Origin: Calocera cornea HHB12733
Taxonomy: Eukaryota > Basidiomycota > Dacrymycetes > Dacrymycetales > Dacrymycetaceae
Direction of reading: 5' to 3'
Assembly: GCA_001632435.1 (NCBI GenBank)
Contig: KV423985.1
Coordinates: 1 to 64,000, forward strand
DNA: 64,000 nucleotides
In this document: positions 23,132 to 33,556 of the stretch, one piece after another
Position numbering within the stretch: position 1 is the first letter of the stretch
How the letters are laid out: each line of letters starts with the position of its first letter
Position numbers and translations under genes: made by a program
Notes under the pieces: model-generated
What the model saw: the letters and a program-made list of their open reading frames with translations, nothing else
Told to the model about the DNA's origin: nothing
Database searches by the model: none

Positions 23132-23820
23132 GTTGGCTGGTTTGTGTTTTGTTGTGCTGGTTGGGTGTGGTGGTGGGCAGCGACCAACGTGTGGAAGGAG
23201 ACGACAACGAGAGAGGAGAGAATGGTATTTGTAGGTATCTCACCCTCTGTCGACTACGCAGCGCACGCTGCCGGCCGAATTCTGATACCAGGCTGCGCTT
23301 CGCAGCCGCTCCGCCAGGGTCTATTCAGTCGGCTCATCCACGTCCGGACGACAGGGAATGTGCGCAGTCTGCGAGCTGCGAGCTAGAGAGGCCGGAATGG
23401 GCGGTATCTGGGTGCGAGAGTGATACAATGACCGCGGTTGTACGGTTGGGGTTTCCTCAACGGGGGAGGGAGGGGACCGAGCTTCTGCTCTGTGAGCTAG
23501 GCATTGTCACTTACGTAATCCCATCAATACAACTGACCAATCTGGACCTTCCATCGCAGGAGCATCACGCGACACCTGAAGCAGCATTTCGCGGGAAATG
23601 TCGCAAACCCGAACCAGGATCATATTCCCGCTCCGAAAGAAGTTCGAGTCCCGTTCATACAAGTACACGTATATACCACAATCGAGAACCAAACAGTCCA
23701 CCAGAGATGCCGGTGCTCTCCACAGGCTGACCGATCCAATCCTACCGATCCCAGCTGATCCTCTTGGTCGACCAATTTGGATGGCTCAGTCCGGTTCAGC
23801 TCAGCTCAGCTCAGCTCAGC
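23132..23820. other. Intergenic region between the tandem paralogues
   Basis: 689 bases without a supported gene. It is the presumed promoter of paralogue 1 and 3' region of paralogue 2, and ends in a pentanucleotide microsatellite. Confidence 0.5.
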
Positions 23821-23824
23821 TCAG
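23796..23824. repeat. (CAGCT)n microsatellite
   Basis: About five to six tandem copies of CAGCT at roughly 23796-23824. The last copy contains the TCA that is the stop codon (TGA) of tandem paralogue 2 on the minus strand. Confidence 0.85.
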
Positions 23825-25249
23825 TTCTTGTGCCTCGAGTCCTGCCTCTCGAGCACAAACTCGCCCTGCACGAGCAGTGTCCCCTCGGGGGTGAGGTACG
23901 GCGAGTCCCTAGCGATTTCCCCAGATCAGATCGATAAGAGTAGAAGAAGAGGAAGCAGACGCACTCATACTCCAGCGTCGCCCCGCCCGGAACGCTGGCC
24001 AGCTTGACCTCCACCGCATGCCCGCCGGGCTCCAGCTTGCGTTTCCTCAACTTGACCTCCACCTTCTCCCCTCCCTCCCTTCCCAAGTGCAGCAGCCCAT
24101 CAACAGGCGTCGCGGCGCTGCCCTTGAGCAGCTTGAGCGCGAGCACCCACGCGCCCGAGTCGATCGAGATGGTGCACTGCCAGGCGCGGCCGCGCGCGAT
24201 CCACTGCGTCGCCACGCGCCGCGCGACCTTGACGCGCTTTGTGAAGACGGGGACGGACCAGGAGACGCGGAACGTGCCTACGCCCGAGTCGGACACGTGC
24301 TGCACGAGCACGGGCGAGATCTTGCTCCCTGCTCCAGCTCCTGCTGCTTGGCCCGGGCCGCTGAGCGGCGAGCTGGGCGAGGAAATAGAGCCTGAGGCGG
24401 AGGCCGGGGACAGCCCAATCACGCTCTCGGCATAACTCGTCTTCTCGAACGTGGCGTACGTGCGGAGCACCTGGAAGAGCGCGTTGGCGTCGTTGAGCAT
24501 CAGCGCTGCCCTTGCGTCCGCTACTGTCGCGGGGGTGAGCGGGACGGACAGGAGGAACTCGAGGATATCGTTCCCCACTGTCGTCTGCCCCTGGCCCTGC
24601 CCAGGGGGGTACTGGAAGGCAGCACCCGAGGCAGCACCCGAGGAGGAAGGGGTGTGGCACACAGCCAGAATGGCCCAGTACAGCGGTGGGTGGCCCTCCA
24701 CAGGCTCCTGGATAAGCTCGTCGAAGCTTATCCCGTGCGGGCGGCAGGCATGCTGGCAGGAGTGGAGCACGTCGAGCGCGCCTGGGTCGGACAGGTTGCG
24801 CAGGNNNNNNNNNNNNNNNNNNNNNNNNNNNNNNNNNNNNNNNNNNNNNNNNNNNNNNNNNNNNNNNNNNNNNNNNNNNNNNNNNNNNNNNNNNNNNNNN
24901 NNNNTTAGCTTTGCTGGTACGCGAGGGGGAGGAAGAGGACGGAGGTGGGGTGGGGGATGGGACTCACCAGCGACCTGAGCGTCCCGCGCATCTCCTCAGC
25001 CTTCTGCTTCCTCCTCCACATCTCCAGCCAGCTCCCCGCATTGGCCAAGTCCCACAGGCTGCCCTCCTGCTCCTGCCCGGCCCCGCCCGCGCCGCCCGCC
25101 ACAGCAGAAGGAACAGCGTCGGTGAGCACGGAGAGCGCTGATGCTAAGGGCCGCTTCTCGCTGCTCGACCCGAGGGGGGAGTGGGCGGGTGGGCGGGTGA
25201 GGGTGTCGTAAAGCGGGGGGGCGTCGTCTGTGTACTGCGTGTTCTTCAT
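23821..25249 (-). CDS. Tandem paralogue 2: unknown basidiomycete protein, interrupted by assembly gap
   Basis: Exon 1 is 25249-24968 (94 codons, again a DDAPPLYDTLTRPP proline-rich start). The beginning of exon 2 is lost in the N run; it continues 24804-23965, and exon 3 is 23908-23821. Shared blocks with paralogue 1: LSDPGALDVLHSCQHAC, GHPPLYWAILAVCHTP, RRVATQWIARGRAWQ, GATLEYE-DSPYLTPEGTLLVQGEF. The final exon ends right inside a CAGCT repeat, giving the extra tail ERQDSRHKN. The intron 23909-23964 splits the codon after LEYE and is absent from paralogue 1. At least the 5' splice acceptor of exon 2 is missing from this assembly. Confidence 0.75.
24805..24904. other. Assembly gap (100 N)
   Basis: Exactly 100 undetermined bases, the usual placeholder for a gap of unknown length. 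It falls at the intron 1/exon 2 junction of tandem paralogue 2. Confidence 0.95.
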
Positions 25250-25877
25250 CTTGGCCTGGTTAGCGGCGAGGCGAGGGCGGTGGGGTGAGGCGAGGTGAAC
25301 GACCGAGGAGTGCTACCCGCTATCGTTGACGATGGGAACGGCAGGAAGACAGAGCAAACCCCGGCGGGTGGCCTGCCCGAGGTGTTGCGGCGCAGTCGGG
25401 CCACAGATGGAGGTGCATCGCTCTCCGCAGTCTCGATGACAATTGCGCTTGGCTCAGAAGGGTTCGCCGTGTCGGGCGTAACAGGCGGGCGGTATCTCCG
25501 ACAATGACAATGACCACGTGATTGTCGTCCTGGTCATCACCTCGACCTCCTCAGAGCCCGGGTCACCCTTCTCAACACAGCAGCTCGCCTCCTGCTCCCC
25601 CGTGGGCACGCTCGACCAGTGCGGCGTTCGCGCGGACCCAGGGACGGAGGGGGAGAGCGTGGGGGAAAGCGTGGCTTTTCTCCGCCTGCACGTTGTGCGC
25701 CTGTCGCTCTCGCCTGCCCTCTGCCAGGGGGCAGGCATCTGACTAGTGTTGCACGTACCGCTCCACTCCCTCTCCTCCCTTCCGGCGCTTCCAAAAACCC
25801 CGCCAGCCCCAGTCTCAGTCGCGGCACTGTGCCACTTCCTCACCCCTCCCACCTTCCTCGCGCACTCCCCGCCGGCG
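25250..25877. other. Intergenic region upstream of the paralogue pair
   Basis: 628 bases between the divergent starts of paralogue 2 and a small plus-strand gene. No supported coding feature. Confidence 0.45.
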
Positions 25878-26228
25878 ATGGAGTACCTCCGCCGGCCGCT
25901 CCTCCCCACAACAACTCAGCACGAGTTCGGCGAGCAGTTCACTCGCGCCCTCAATCCCATCACGCACGTGCCAGGCTTCCTGGGCTTCGCCCTCTCCTTC
26001 CCCGTCCACCGGGACACCCCGGCAGCAGAACCCTGCGGCGGGGAAGGTGAAACCCTCCTCCTCATCGGCTGACGATCCGTGCAAGCGCACACCGCAGGCC
26101 TCTCCGCCAGCCTCGGGTACGCCGCGTTCAGGCGCCGCGGGGATGGGCGCTGTCCTTGCCCGGCGCGACTGTGCGTACGGGGCGGGTGGGAGCGGCTGGA
26201 CATGCGGCATTATGCGCTTGACATGTGA
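25878..26228 (+). CDS. Small hypothetical protein (99 aa)
   Basis: Exons 25878-26046 and 26098-26228 (intron donor GGTGAAAC, acceptor CACACCGCAG) join in frame to 99 residues. The translation has a mid hydrophobic piece HVPGFLGFALSFPVHRDTPA, then GLSASLGYAAFRRRGDGR and a cysteine-bearing end. The continuous frame across a plausible 51-nt intron and the protein-like composition support a real gene, but no family was recognised and the gene is short. It could be a small membrane-associated protein. Confidence 0.35.
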
Positions 26229-26381
26229 GATCATCATCGGTTGATTGAGACGGCCTGCGGCTTAAATTTGTTACACTTTATAACCCAAATCGCCCTAGGC
26301 AAAGGTTCACTGTACCACGTTGAGACCCAATTGCAAGGGAAAGCGTACATCCAAAGATCCCGACACCTCCCACCGCACACC

Positions 26382-27640
26382 TCACACCCCCTTCTTGAGC
26401 TTCACCTTCATCTCCTCCACCCACTTCTTCTCCGCTTCGCCCCTCGGCAGCACATACACCTCCACCCACCCGTCCCGGCACACTATCCCGTCCCCCTCTC
26501 CCTCCTTGCCAGCCGCAGCAGGCCAAACGTCCAGCAGCTTCCGCCCCATGCCCAGCTTCAGCACCCGACCCCGAACCGTGACGACGTACACGCTGACCGC
26601 ACCGATCAGGTATTCGCCTTTGCTGTCCCAAGGCGGGGGTGAGGATAGCACCGGTGCGAGCTGGGACTGGAATGTCGACGACTCGGGGAAGGCGATGAGC
26701 AGATCGGACTGCGCCTCGAGCGGGTAGAGCAGGAGGATGGGCACGACCAAGGGCGAGGTGGGCGGCGGGGGAGTGAACGGCGCTGGCGGGATGGGGGCGG
26801 CGGGGAGATAGGAAGGGTCGAAGTACGGAAACGCCTCTTGCGGTGGCGGCGACTGGGTAGTAACGAGTGTGATTGCCCGTGCTTTGAGCGCCGCCTCGAC
26901 CGCTTGTCGCATCTCGGCCTTTTCGCGCTTCTCCCTTAGCTTCTGCAGCTCCTTCTCCCGCCCCGCGCGCGCCGCCTCAAGCGCCTTTGCCACCCCCGCA
27001 TCACCAGGCTGCAGCGCAGACGCGCGCGTGAGCACGTCGACCGCTTCATGCCATTTCTCGAGCTTTGTGAGCGCTAGGCCGGAGCGGTAGTAGGCTTTTG
27101 AGGAGTTGGGCGACGCGAGGAGCACGAGGGAGGTGTCGGCGAGCACTTTGCGGTAGTTCTCTGCTCGGTTTGTCAGTTCATCGTAAGAGAGCGTGTAAGG
27201 ACGGTAGGGCGCACGTAATTCGAGATTGCATGCAGCGCGGTTCAGCAGCAGGCTTTCGCGCAGCTTCATATCATCCGGCTTCGCGTCGATCCCCTGGGTG
27301 TAGAATCCCATCGCCTCCCGCCACCTCTTGCCCCGAAAGTACTCGTTCCCCAACTCCTTAAAATTCAGGGCGACCTCTGTTCCCAGACAACACCACAATG
27401 CGTATAAACGTAAGCATGGGTGGGAAGGGCTGGGGCTGGAAACACGCACGCACCGTCCGGCGTGCCCTCGTGCACGAGGGACTGGAGCGCCTCGAGCGCT
27501 ATGTTGGACGGCTCGCCGTCGTCCTCGCCCCGTGCGGACCCGGAGGGCAGGGACTGCATGAACAGCGGCGTCTTATCGAACTCTTGTAGAAACTTTTCGA
27601 CATCTGCGGGCGCGGGCGGTTGGGGGAAGGGGGCGGACAT
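26382..27640 (-). CDS. TTC4/CNS1-type Hsp90-Hsp70 co-chaperone
   Basis: Exons 27640-27454, 27376-27215 and 27160-26382 encode 375 residues. The N-terminus FLQEFDKTPLFMQSLP is a hallmark of TTC4/Cns1. Three TPR helices pairs follow (ALNFKELGNEYFRGKRWREA, LLLNRAACNLEL-QNYRKVLAD, SKAYYRSGLALTKLEKWHEAV), then a charged coiled coil (EKELQKLREKREKAEMRQA) and a C-terminal globular domain (VPILLLYPLEAQSDL). The protein clamps Hsp90 C-termini and is essential in yeast. Intron 27161-27214 is exactly 54 nt and frame-preserving, so it can be mistaken for coding sequence; removing it restores CNLELQNYRKVLAD, the TPR consensus. Confidence 0.92.
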
Positions 27641-27782
27641 GATGGGTGATCGGAGTGTGGGAAGATGGTGGGCGGTAGGGAGGGCTGAGAGGGCATGAAA
27701 TTATGCGCGGGAGTAGGGTCCTACAGTATGACGTGTACTTTTGCTAACACCGCAAACTACGGATGGATGACATTACAGTATC

Positions 27783-29553
27783 TCAATGTGAACAGCAGTT
27801 CGATTGCACTAAACTCCTGGCTCTCTTGGACGTGGTTGACTCATTCTCTTCTGCAGCGTGCTTCTCGACACCGATGTTGACGTGTAGGTGCTCCCTCAGC
27901 AAGGCTTCCAGTGCTGCGAATCGATCCTACCCAGCTATTCGTCAGCGTCATTCGCATGCCTTCTCCATGTCCTCGTACCTTGAGAGCAGACAGTTCTCTT
28001 TGGGTTCTCTCTTCCTTTTCATCATCTTCTACTCTTCTTCCTCGGACAGGTGCCGCCGCTTTCACACCTGGCTCATCGATATTGGGAGCAATGACCTCGA
28101 GGGGATCCTCCAGAGGCTCTGACTTAACCGGTGGTAACTCCGTCTTCTCCAGATGCTCGATCTTGAATACGGGTATTGATGAGCCACGATGTGGTGAATT
28201 CGCGGTGCCAGGGTGCTCTCCAATCAATTCGATCCCGTCGCGGTTGTCTCTTGCTTCATCTTGTGCCCCATCCTCGTTGACATGCGAACTCCGCGTTGCT
28301 GGGGAATATCGTGCCATATCCCATATCTGGTTCTCGCGGCTCTCTGAGCTAGGCTATGGCTCATATCCATGCCTCTCTTCCTGCGCGACGGTGTCTGTGC
28401 TGTCCCGGGCACGAGCATCCCCACGTGTTTGCGGCTGAGTTGGCAAAAGCGGGCCTGGCCTCGCATACTTGCCTCTATACGGTTGGCCCCACAGAGTAAG
28501 CGGAGTCATAGCGTGAATTCCACATTTGCTTCGGTGCTTCGTTCCGATCCTCCCAACGTCCATCAGCTTGCCATGCTGGTACGGGGCGGTGTGGGAATGT
28601 AATGTGGGACAACTTTGGCTCGCTCTTCAGGCGCTCTATGGGACCGTACATCAGAAGAAAGGTAGGATGCTTCACACCAAAGAACATCACCAATAGGACC
28701 ATAATGAAAGTAGAATGTAGCTGCTATCTCCTTGTCCAGAGTTATTGAAGCATCAGGGATCCCAGGCCAATTTTTTCCAGGGCTCCATTTAGGCCAAGGT
28801 CTGTACCAAACTGCACATCAGCCAGAGCGCGATGCAATGTTTCAACTGCATACATGATTCCGTGCCAACCCTTCTTGCCGGAACCGTTGTTGAGAGGACA
28901 AACGAAAAAGCGAGGGCCCTCGCGGCGACGTACGTGTGGCAGAGCCGTCATGCTCTTACGAGCATTATTTTGACGGCGTTCGGGTATGACCCAAGAGCCA
29001 GAATGGATGACCAGTCGTATCGTCCCAATTGCGGAGCAAATTGACGGATTCTCGAGCTTCTCGTCAGGCGTGTCGTCTGCGAATGCCTCTTCAATGAGTC
29101 AGGGCCAGATAGACCGTGTTTAAGGTACATAACTACCGGATTCTTTCACTTTAGCGAAGACCATGCGTCGTTCCTCAATCTCTCTCCCGAGGTCTATGCT
29201 CGAGATGGAAAAACTCCGGTCTGGACCATCCTTTGCATTGATGTATCTCCCGTCAGCAATGACAACACCTCTGCAGCCCGCCGTTGCTCCGTGAAAGTTA
29301 GGCGGGAGTATGCGCCAGATGTTTTCTGGATGCTTCCACTCCACAGATATGGACTTCAGATTTCATATAAGTTAATGGTATAAGCGAGGATATTGCGAAG
29401 AAGTAATGCGAGACATGTCACCTTTCCTTCCTCTGACTCAATCCAGCAATGCGCGATCGGTGGCCAAACTGGAATCGTCGATCTGAACTCCAAGCTCTGT
29501 CGCCACCTTGCCATCACTTTGCACTCGTGCTTCATACTCTGGGGTATAGGCAT
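27783..29553 (-). pseudogene. DUF7918-like gene copy 1, probably decayed
   Basis: Family-conserved exons are visible: 29553-29422, 29353-29137 (217 nt, the same as in copies 2 and 4), 29088-28854, 28800-28691, a tail exon from about 28636 to 27979, and 27926-27783. The core (SISVEWKHPEN, GVVIADGRYIN, ERRMVFAKVKESG, SAIGTIRLVIHSGSWV, FYFHYGPI) reads well. Two faults: in exon 1 the middle is in another frame than the family pattern although both ends fit; and the tail exon hits TAG soon after SVGPTV while the family motif WGQPYRG lies in the next frame, with a further frame change before EARDNRD. The tail keeps FKIE (28156-28167), VKSE (28117-28128) and a final SKRAR. An unusual extra intron could explain part of this. 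Confidence 0.65.
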
Positions 29554-30060
29554 TATATGTGCTCTCGCTGAATCAGAGAGGTTTGGCGGATGAAAAGCAC
29601 AACTGTCAGACGAAGTAGAGTACAGAGTGACAGTCCTGCAGGCGCAATGGCTACCAAGCAGAACACGTCAGAGAAGTAGCGCATCGATAAATGCCGGCGT
29701 TCTGATGGCCGATGGCAGGCACAGCCATCGGCATGACGCAACCCCTTGCGGAATCCCTTCCTGCTGTCCGTCGTTTCAGTTGCGCGTTCTCGCTTCCCTT
29801 GGCCTGCCGAATTTTTTGTCGCCATCGTCCTTTGGCGTCAACACAGAGGGCACGACAGGCCCAACGGGGAGGATATGGATGATCTTCCTTGAATTGTCTA
29901 CATCAGCGAGTATGAATGATCCGCGGAAATGGGCGAAGACCTCCGCAGATAGCATATCATGGGATGTAGGTACTAGGCCCAGACTCGTGTCGATTGAAAC
30001 ATATGCATCCGGCTCTGACAATAATTCAGAACCCAAAGAAAGCCCCTCGACTGCTTTACA
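29554..30060. other. Intergenic region between DUF7918-like copies 1 and 2
   Basis: 507 bases between the start of copy 1 and the stop of copy 2, both on the minus strand. Open frames on the plus strand here are shadows. Presumed promoter of copy 1. Confidence 0.45.
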
Positions 30061-31891
30061 TCAACGCCGCGCCTTCTTGGATACACCCGGCTCTTGTTCC
30101 CCCAACGTGTGCTTATCGACCCCGAGGCTGATGTTCAGATGCTCCCTCAGCAAGGCCTCTATGGCTGCGTATTGATCCTAATACACAGGTATCTTGGTGT
30201 CAGCACACTTTCAGTATGTTGTCTTCATGTTTGCGAACCTTGAGAGAATCTAGCTCCCGTTTAAGCTCAGTCATGCTACCCGCCTCTTGTCTGACCGTCT
30301 CTTGGGAGGGTGCATCCGCTTCTTCTTGCCACTCCGTGAGGTCACCGAGGTGTGCAAGTGCACTTGAATCAAATGGAACCTCTTGATCTTCTTCCTTGAT
30401 AGAGAGTGGGTAGGGCTGCAGCTCTTCAATCTTGAATAGTTCTCGAGCTCCGCTGTGGTCTGAGGATGAAACGAGGCCTTTGCGCTCACTGAGGATTGCT
30501 ATTTCCCCAAGACTTGTAGGACCGTCAGACTCCATATCGGAGGTTTGGTTGACTGCTTGGTGACCTTGCAACTCATCTAACGTCTCCTTCTCTCCCGCCA
30601 TGTCAGCTGATGAAGGTTCAGAGGATATCCCCGTTCCTCGTGGTTCCCGGAGGAGTGTGCTGGACAAATTGCCTACCGTTGGTGTTCGCGACTGAATGGG
30701 TGGATGGGACAAGATCGGGGAGAATTCGCCCCAGTACGGCCGACCCCACATAGACTCTAGTACAAGGTTTGACTCGTTCGAAGTTCTGAAAGTTGCTGGG
30801 CGGCGTTGATAGCTGTCCTGCCAGCTGAGGGGCCTGGTAGTTCCGCCAGCGCTAGTTGGAGGAGAAGCGAGATTGTTGTTCTTGGCCAGAAATGGACGGA
30901 GAATTGGAATCGTTTGTAGCTTGTCTATCCAAATAAAAATCTTCAGCGATGAACTAGGGTGAGTGGTGCACAGGAGCTGTACCGGTTGGCCCATAATGAA
31001 AGCAAAAAACGAGGGTAGCGTCCTGGTTTGGCATGAAATAGGGACTAAGTTCGCACTGCGAGTCCGCTTTTATGTATCGGAGACACTCTCCCGGCCTGTT
31101 TGCGAGTTAGATAGATATCCGTGAAGACGCACGTGAGCAGTTCAGTATGTACATACACAATTCTATGCCAACCTGCAGCGGCAGAGTCACTGTTGACTGG
31201 ACAGATGACGAAATCTGAGTCTGGGGAGCTGTAGTAGTTATGGCTAGCTGTCTTTCGAGCGGCTTTGGGTGCTCGAATCTTCTGTGGAACACCACTACTG
31301 GCAACGCGAGGCGGACTGGGGATGGGAGAGGGAGGTTTCGGCACGATCCAGGATCCCGACTGTACGACAAGTCGTATGGTTCCAATTGCGCCAGAAATTG
31401 TCGGATTTTCCACCTTTTTAGCGGAATGGGCATCTGCGTGGCCTTCAGTTCTGGATGAGGGAATCATTTTCCGCTGAAAAGTACTTGCCGATTTCTTTGA
31501 CCGTGCAGCATTGCATTTTCCTTTCTTCCACAATAGAACCAAAATCGATGCTCGAGATCTTGAAGCTATCCTCGGGCCCAAACTTGGAGTTGATGTAGAT
31601 GCCATCGACGATCAATGTTCCTTTGCAGCCAGGCAAAACCCCATAGAATCCTTTCTGTGGCTTTACCCATTCTCCCACAGTGTGCTTCCACTCCACCGCA
31701 ATGGACTGGGCGTAACCTTAGCATTGATATCAGAAGGCGGGCAGGGAGAGGCTGCACACCTCCCCTTCCCATGTCTCAATCCAGCAGTGAACGGTGCGTT
31801 CCCTCTCCGAGTCTTCCACCTCGACGCAGAGCTCTTCGGCCAAGTCATATCCAGTGCGCACCCGCACTTCGTATCCACCCAGCTGCGGCAT
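30061..31891 (-). CDS. DUF7918-like protein, copy 2
   Basis: Exons 31891-31760, 31705-31489, 31442-31157, 31095-30983, 30924-30239 and 30177-30061 give 516 residues. The N-terminal region follows the basidiomycete DUF7918 pattern: MPQLGGYEVRVRTG, HCWIETWEGE at the first intron, AVEWKHTVGEW, GTLIVDGIYINSK, KISSIDFGS, GAIGTIRLVVQSGSW and FCFHYGPT. Then comes an acidic, disordered tail with WGRPYWG, FKIE (30425-30436) and IKEE (30389-30400), a short amphipathic helix (AAIEALLREHL) and a basic end SKKARR. The second intron begins with GC (GCAAGT), a rare but accepted donor. Likely nuclear by its basic end; function unknown. Same exon plan as copy 4. Confidence 0.82.
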
Positions 31892-32700
31892 AGCAGTCCG
31901 TAGTTGAGGATGAAGTTGAAAGTACGAGAAGGAGAGGTGTCAAAGACAGGCAGACAAGGGCAGGGGCAGACCTTCCAGAGTGGAGACGAGAGAGAGCCGT
32001 CTAGAGAGGGGAGTTGGCGACGAACGAGAGATGCGCTGCGCGCCGAAAGGAGGCAAACAATTTTTTTCATTTGTGGTCAGGTCACGTTTTCGGTGATCAC
32101 ATTCGCGTTGCGACGCGACGACGGGCCCGGGTTGCATCCCATTGCACTCTCTGAGCTACAGACGTCTGGAACGGCACGGAAAGTCGCCGTAGTGCAACAT
32201 ATACAGTCTCTCTCTGCTATCATCTGCGTGTCTGAATTCAATACAAGCTCTTGCGTCTGAGGTGTGTTCTTTGGCTCGGTCAGGTTGATATCCGAAACAA
32301 TGCCGCTTAGAGCCGACGATCGGCCTCTCCATCGGCATGACGCACCACCCCCTTCCCAGTCGGTTCTTGCCTCTCCACGCGCACGCGACCCCTCCCCGAC
32401 GTCGCTTCTCCCCGCTTCCCCCCCGGGAGCATGTGCACGAACGATAGAGAATCATCATCATGGTTCATTGACGGATGGCACGCCGATGTCCCCGCACAGC
32501 TGATACAGGGGGCGAGGGACGGCGAAGGAGAGGGTGGATTCTCACTCTGCACCGTCTCTCACGCTCGCCGTCTACTCACCTGACGAAGTCCTACGTATGA
32601 CGTGTAACTACTTGACAGACGGTACTTTTGCTACCGCCGGTACAGTCGACGAGTTCGGCATGACATTACAGTAACTCGATGGAAGGCTCTTCGATGACGT
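31892..32700. other. Duplicated intergenic block with orphan MFS-type promoter
   Basis: About 32050-32580 is clearly homologous to 35530-36065, the bidirectional region between DUF7918-like copy 4 and MFS transporter 1. Shared strings include TTTGTGGTCAGGTCACGT, GATCACATTCGCGTTG, GCACGCCGATGTCCCCGCA and GCGAGGGACGGCGAAGGAGA. Here no transporter follows; instead the homology ends just before the place of the transporter ATG and a segment similar to the 3' flank of copy 1 (27719-27793) begins at about 32590. The TATA-like GATATAAG of the intact copy is GATACAGG here. Confidence 0.75.
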
Positions 32701-33499
32701 CTAATCAACTCCGCGTCTCATCAACTCCTCGCTTTCTTGGACGTGGGCACGCTCCTCCTCCTCCGTGGCGTGCTCGTTGGCTCCGACATTGATATTCAGG
32801 TGCTCCCTCAGCAAGGCTTCTAGTGCCGAAAATCGATCCTACCGCGTTCTTCGTCAGCACCTGTATTTGCACCTTGAGAGCAAGCAGTTCTCTTTGGGTC
32901 CTCTCTTCCTTCTCGTTCTCTGCCATGTTTCCTTCTCGGAAGGGTCCGGTCGCTCCGACTCTTTGCTCCTCGATATCGGGTACAACATCCTCAGCATGAT
33001 CCTCCAAGGGTTCTACCTTAACCACCCGTAGCTCCATCTCCTCCAGAGGCTCGATTTTGAATGTCGGTCCCGATACAGCATCATCAGGCACAAGCGCAAT
33101 GTCTGGACGATCTGCAAGAACTCCAATCTCGTTGTCTCTGGCTTCGTCTGGTGCCAAATCCTCGTGCAGAGGATTTGGCCTGGCTCGAGTGCCAAAGGGC
33201 ACGCGGAAGAAGTTTGACACAGGCGATTGATGGTCGCAGCAAGGTCCCTGATATGGCTCACCGAAGTTGGTTGATATCCACTGGTGTTGAGCCTCATTCT
33301 CAGACCTGGGCGAAGGACCCGAAGCACATTCCTCGCTGTTAGAGCTGTACATTTGGTGATTGCATGAGCAAGAGCGCAGCGCGCGACCAAAGAAGGGGGC
33401 CGTACTGTAGATTATTGTGGACCCGAACCGTATTCTAGAAGATAACTCCACACTCAGGCTCGTCCTCAGATTAGTAGCAGCTTTAGGGTCGTTCGACAT
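32701..33499 (-). pseudogene. DUF7918-like copy 3, 5'-truncated fragment
   Basis: Only the tail part is present: a frame from about 33499 to 32873, then 32838-32701. It contains FGEPYQG (family WGxPYxG), EARDNEIG shared with copy 1, FKIE (33051-33062), VKVE (33012-33023), ERTQRELLALK and DRFSALEALLREHLN. The DUF7918-like region is missing: copy 4's stop is only about 60 bases upstream. The last codons read past the expected basic end; TSKKARS followed by a stop is found one frame over, so a one-base slip changed the terminus. It lies next to the duplicated promoter block. Could be transcribed, but it cannot make the family's full product. Confidence 0.65.
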
Positions 33500-33556
33500 G
33501 TACTACCACCACTAGCCTGTCTTACAACAACTTGAGAGCTCTTGTACTGCAAGAAA

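Noticed and set aside
29627..30175. 182-codon plus frame over DUF7918-like copies 1 and 2
   Set aside because: Starts without ATG and overlaps the antisense last exon of copy 2; no protein-like features.
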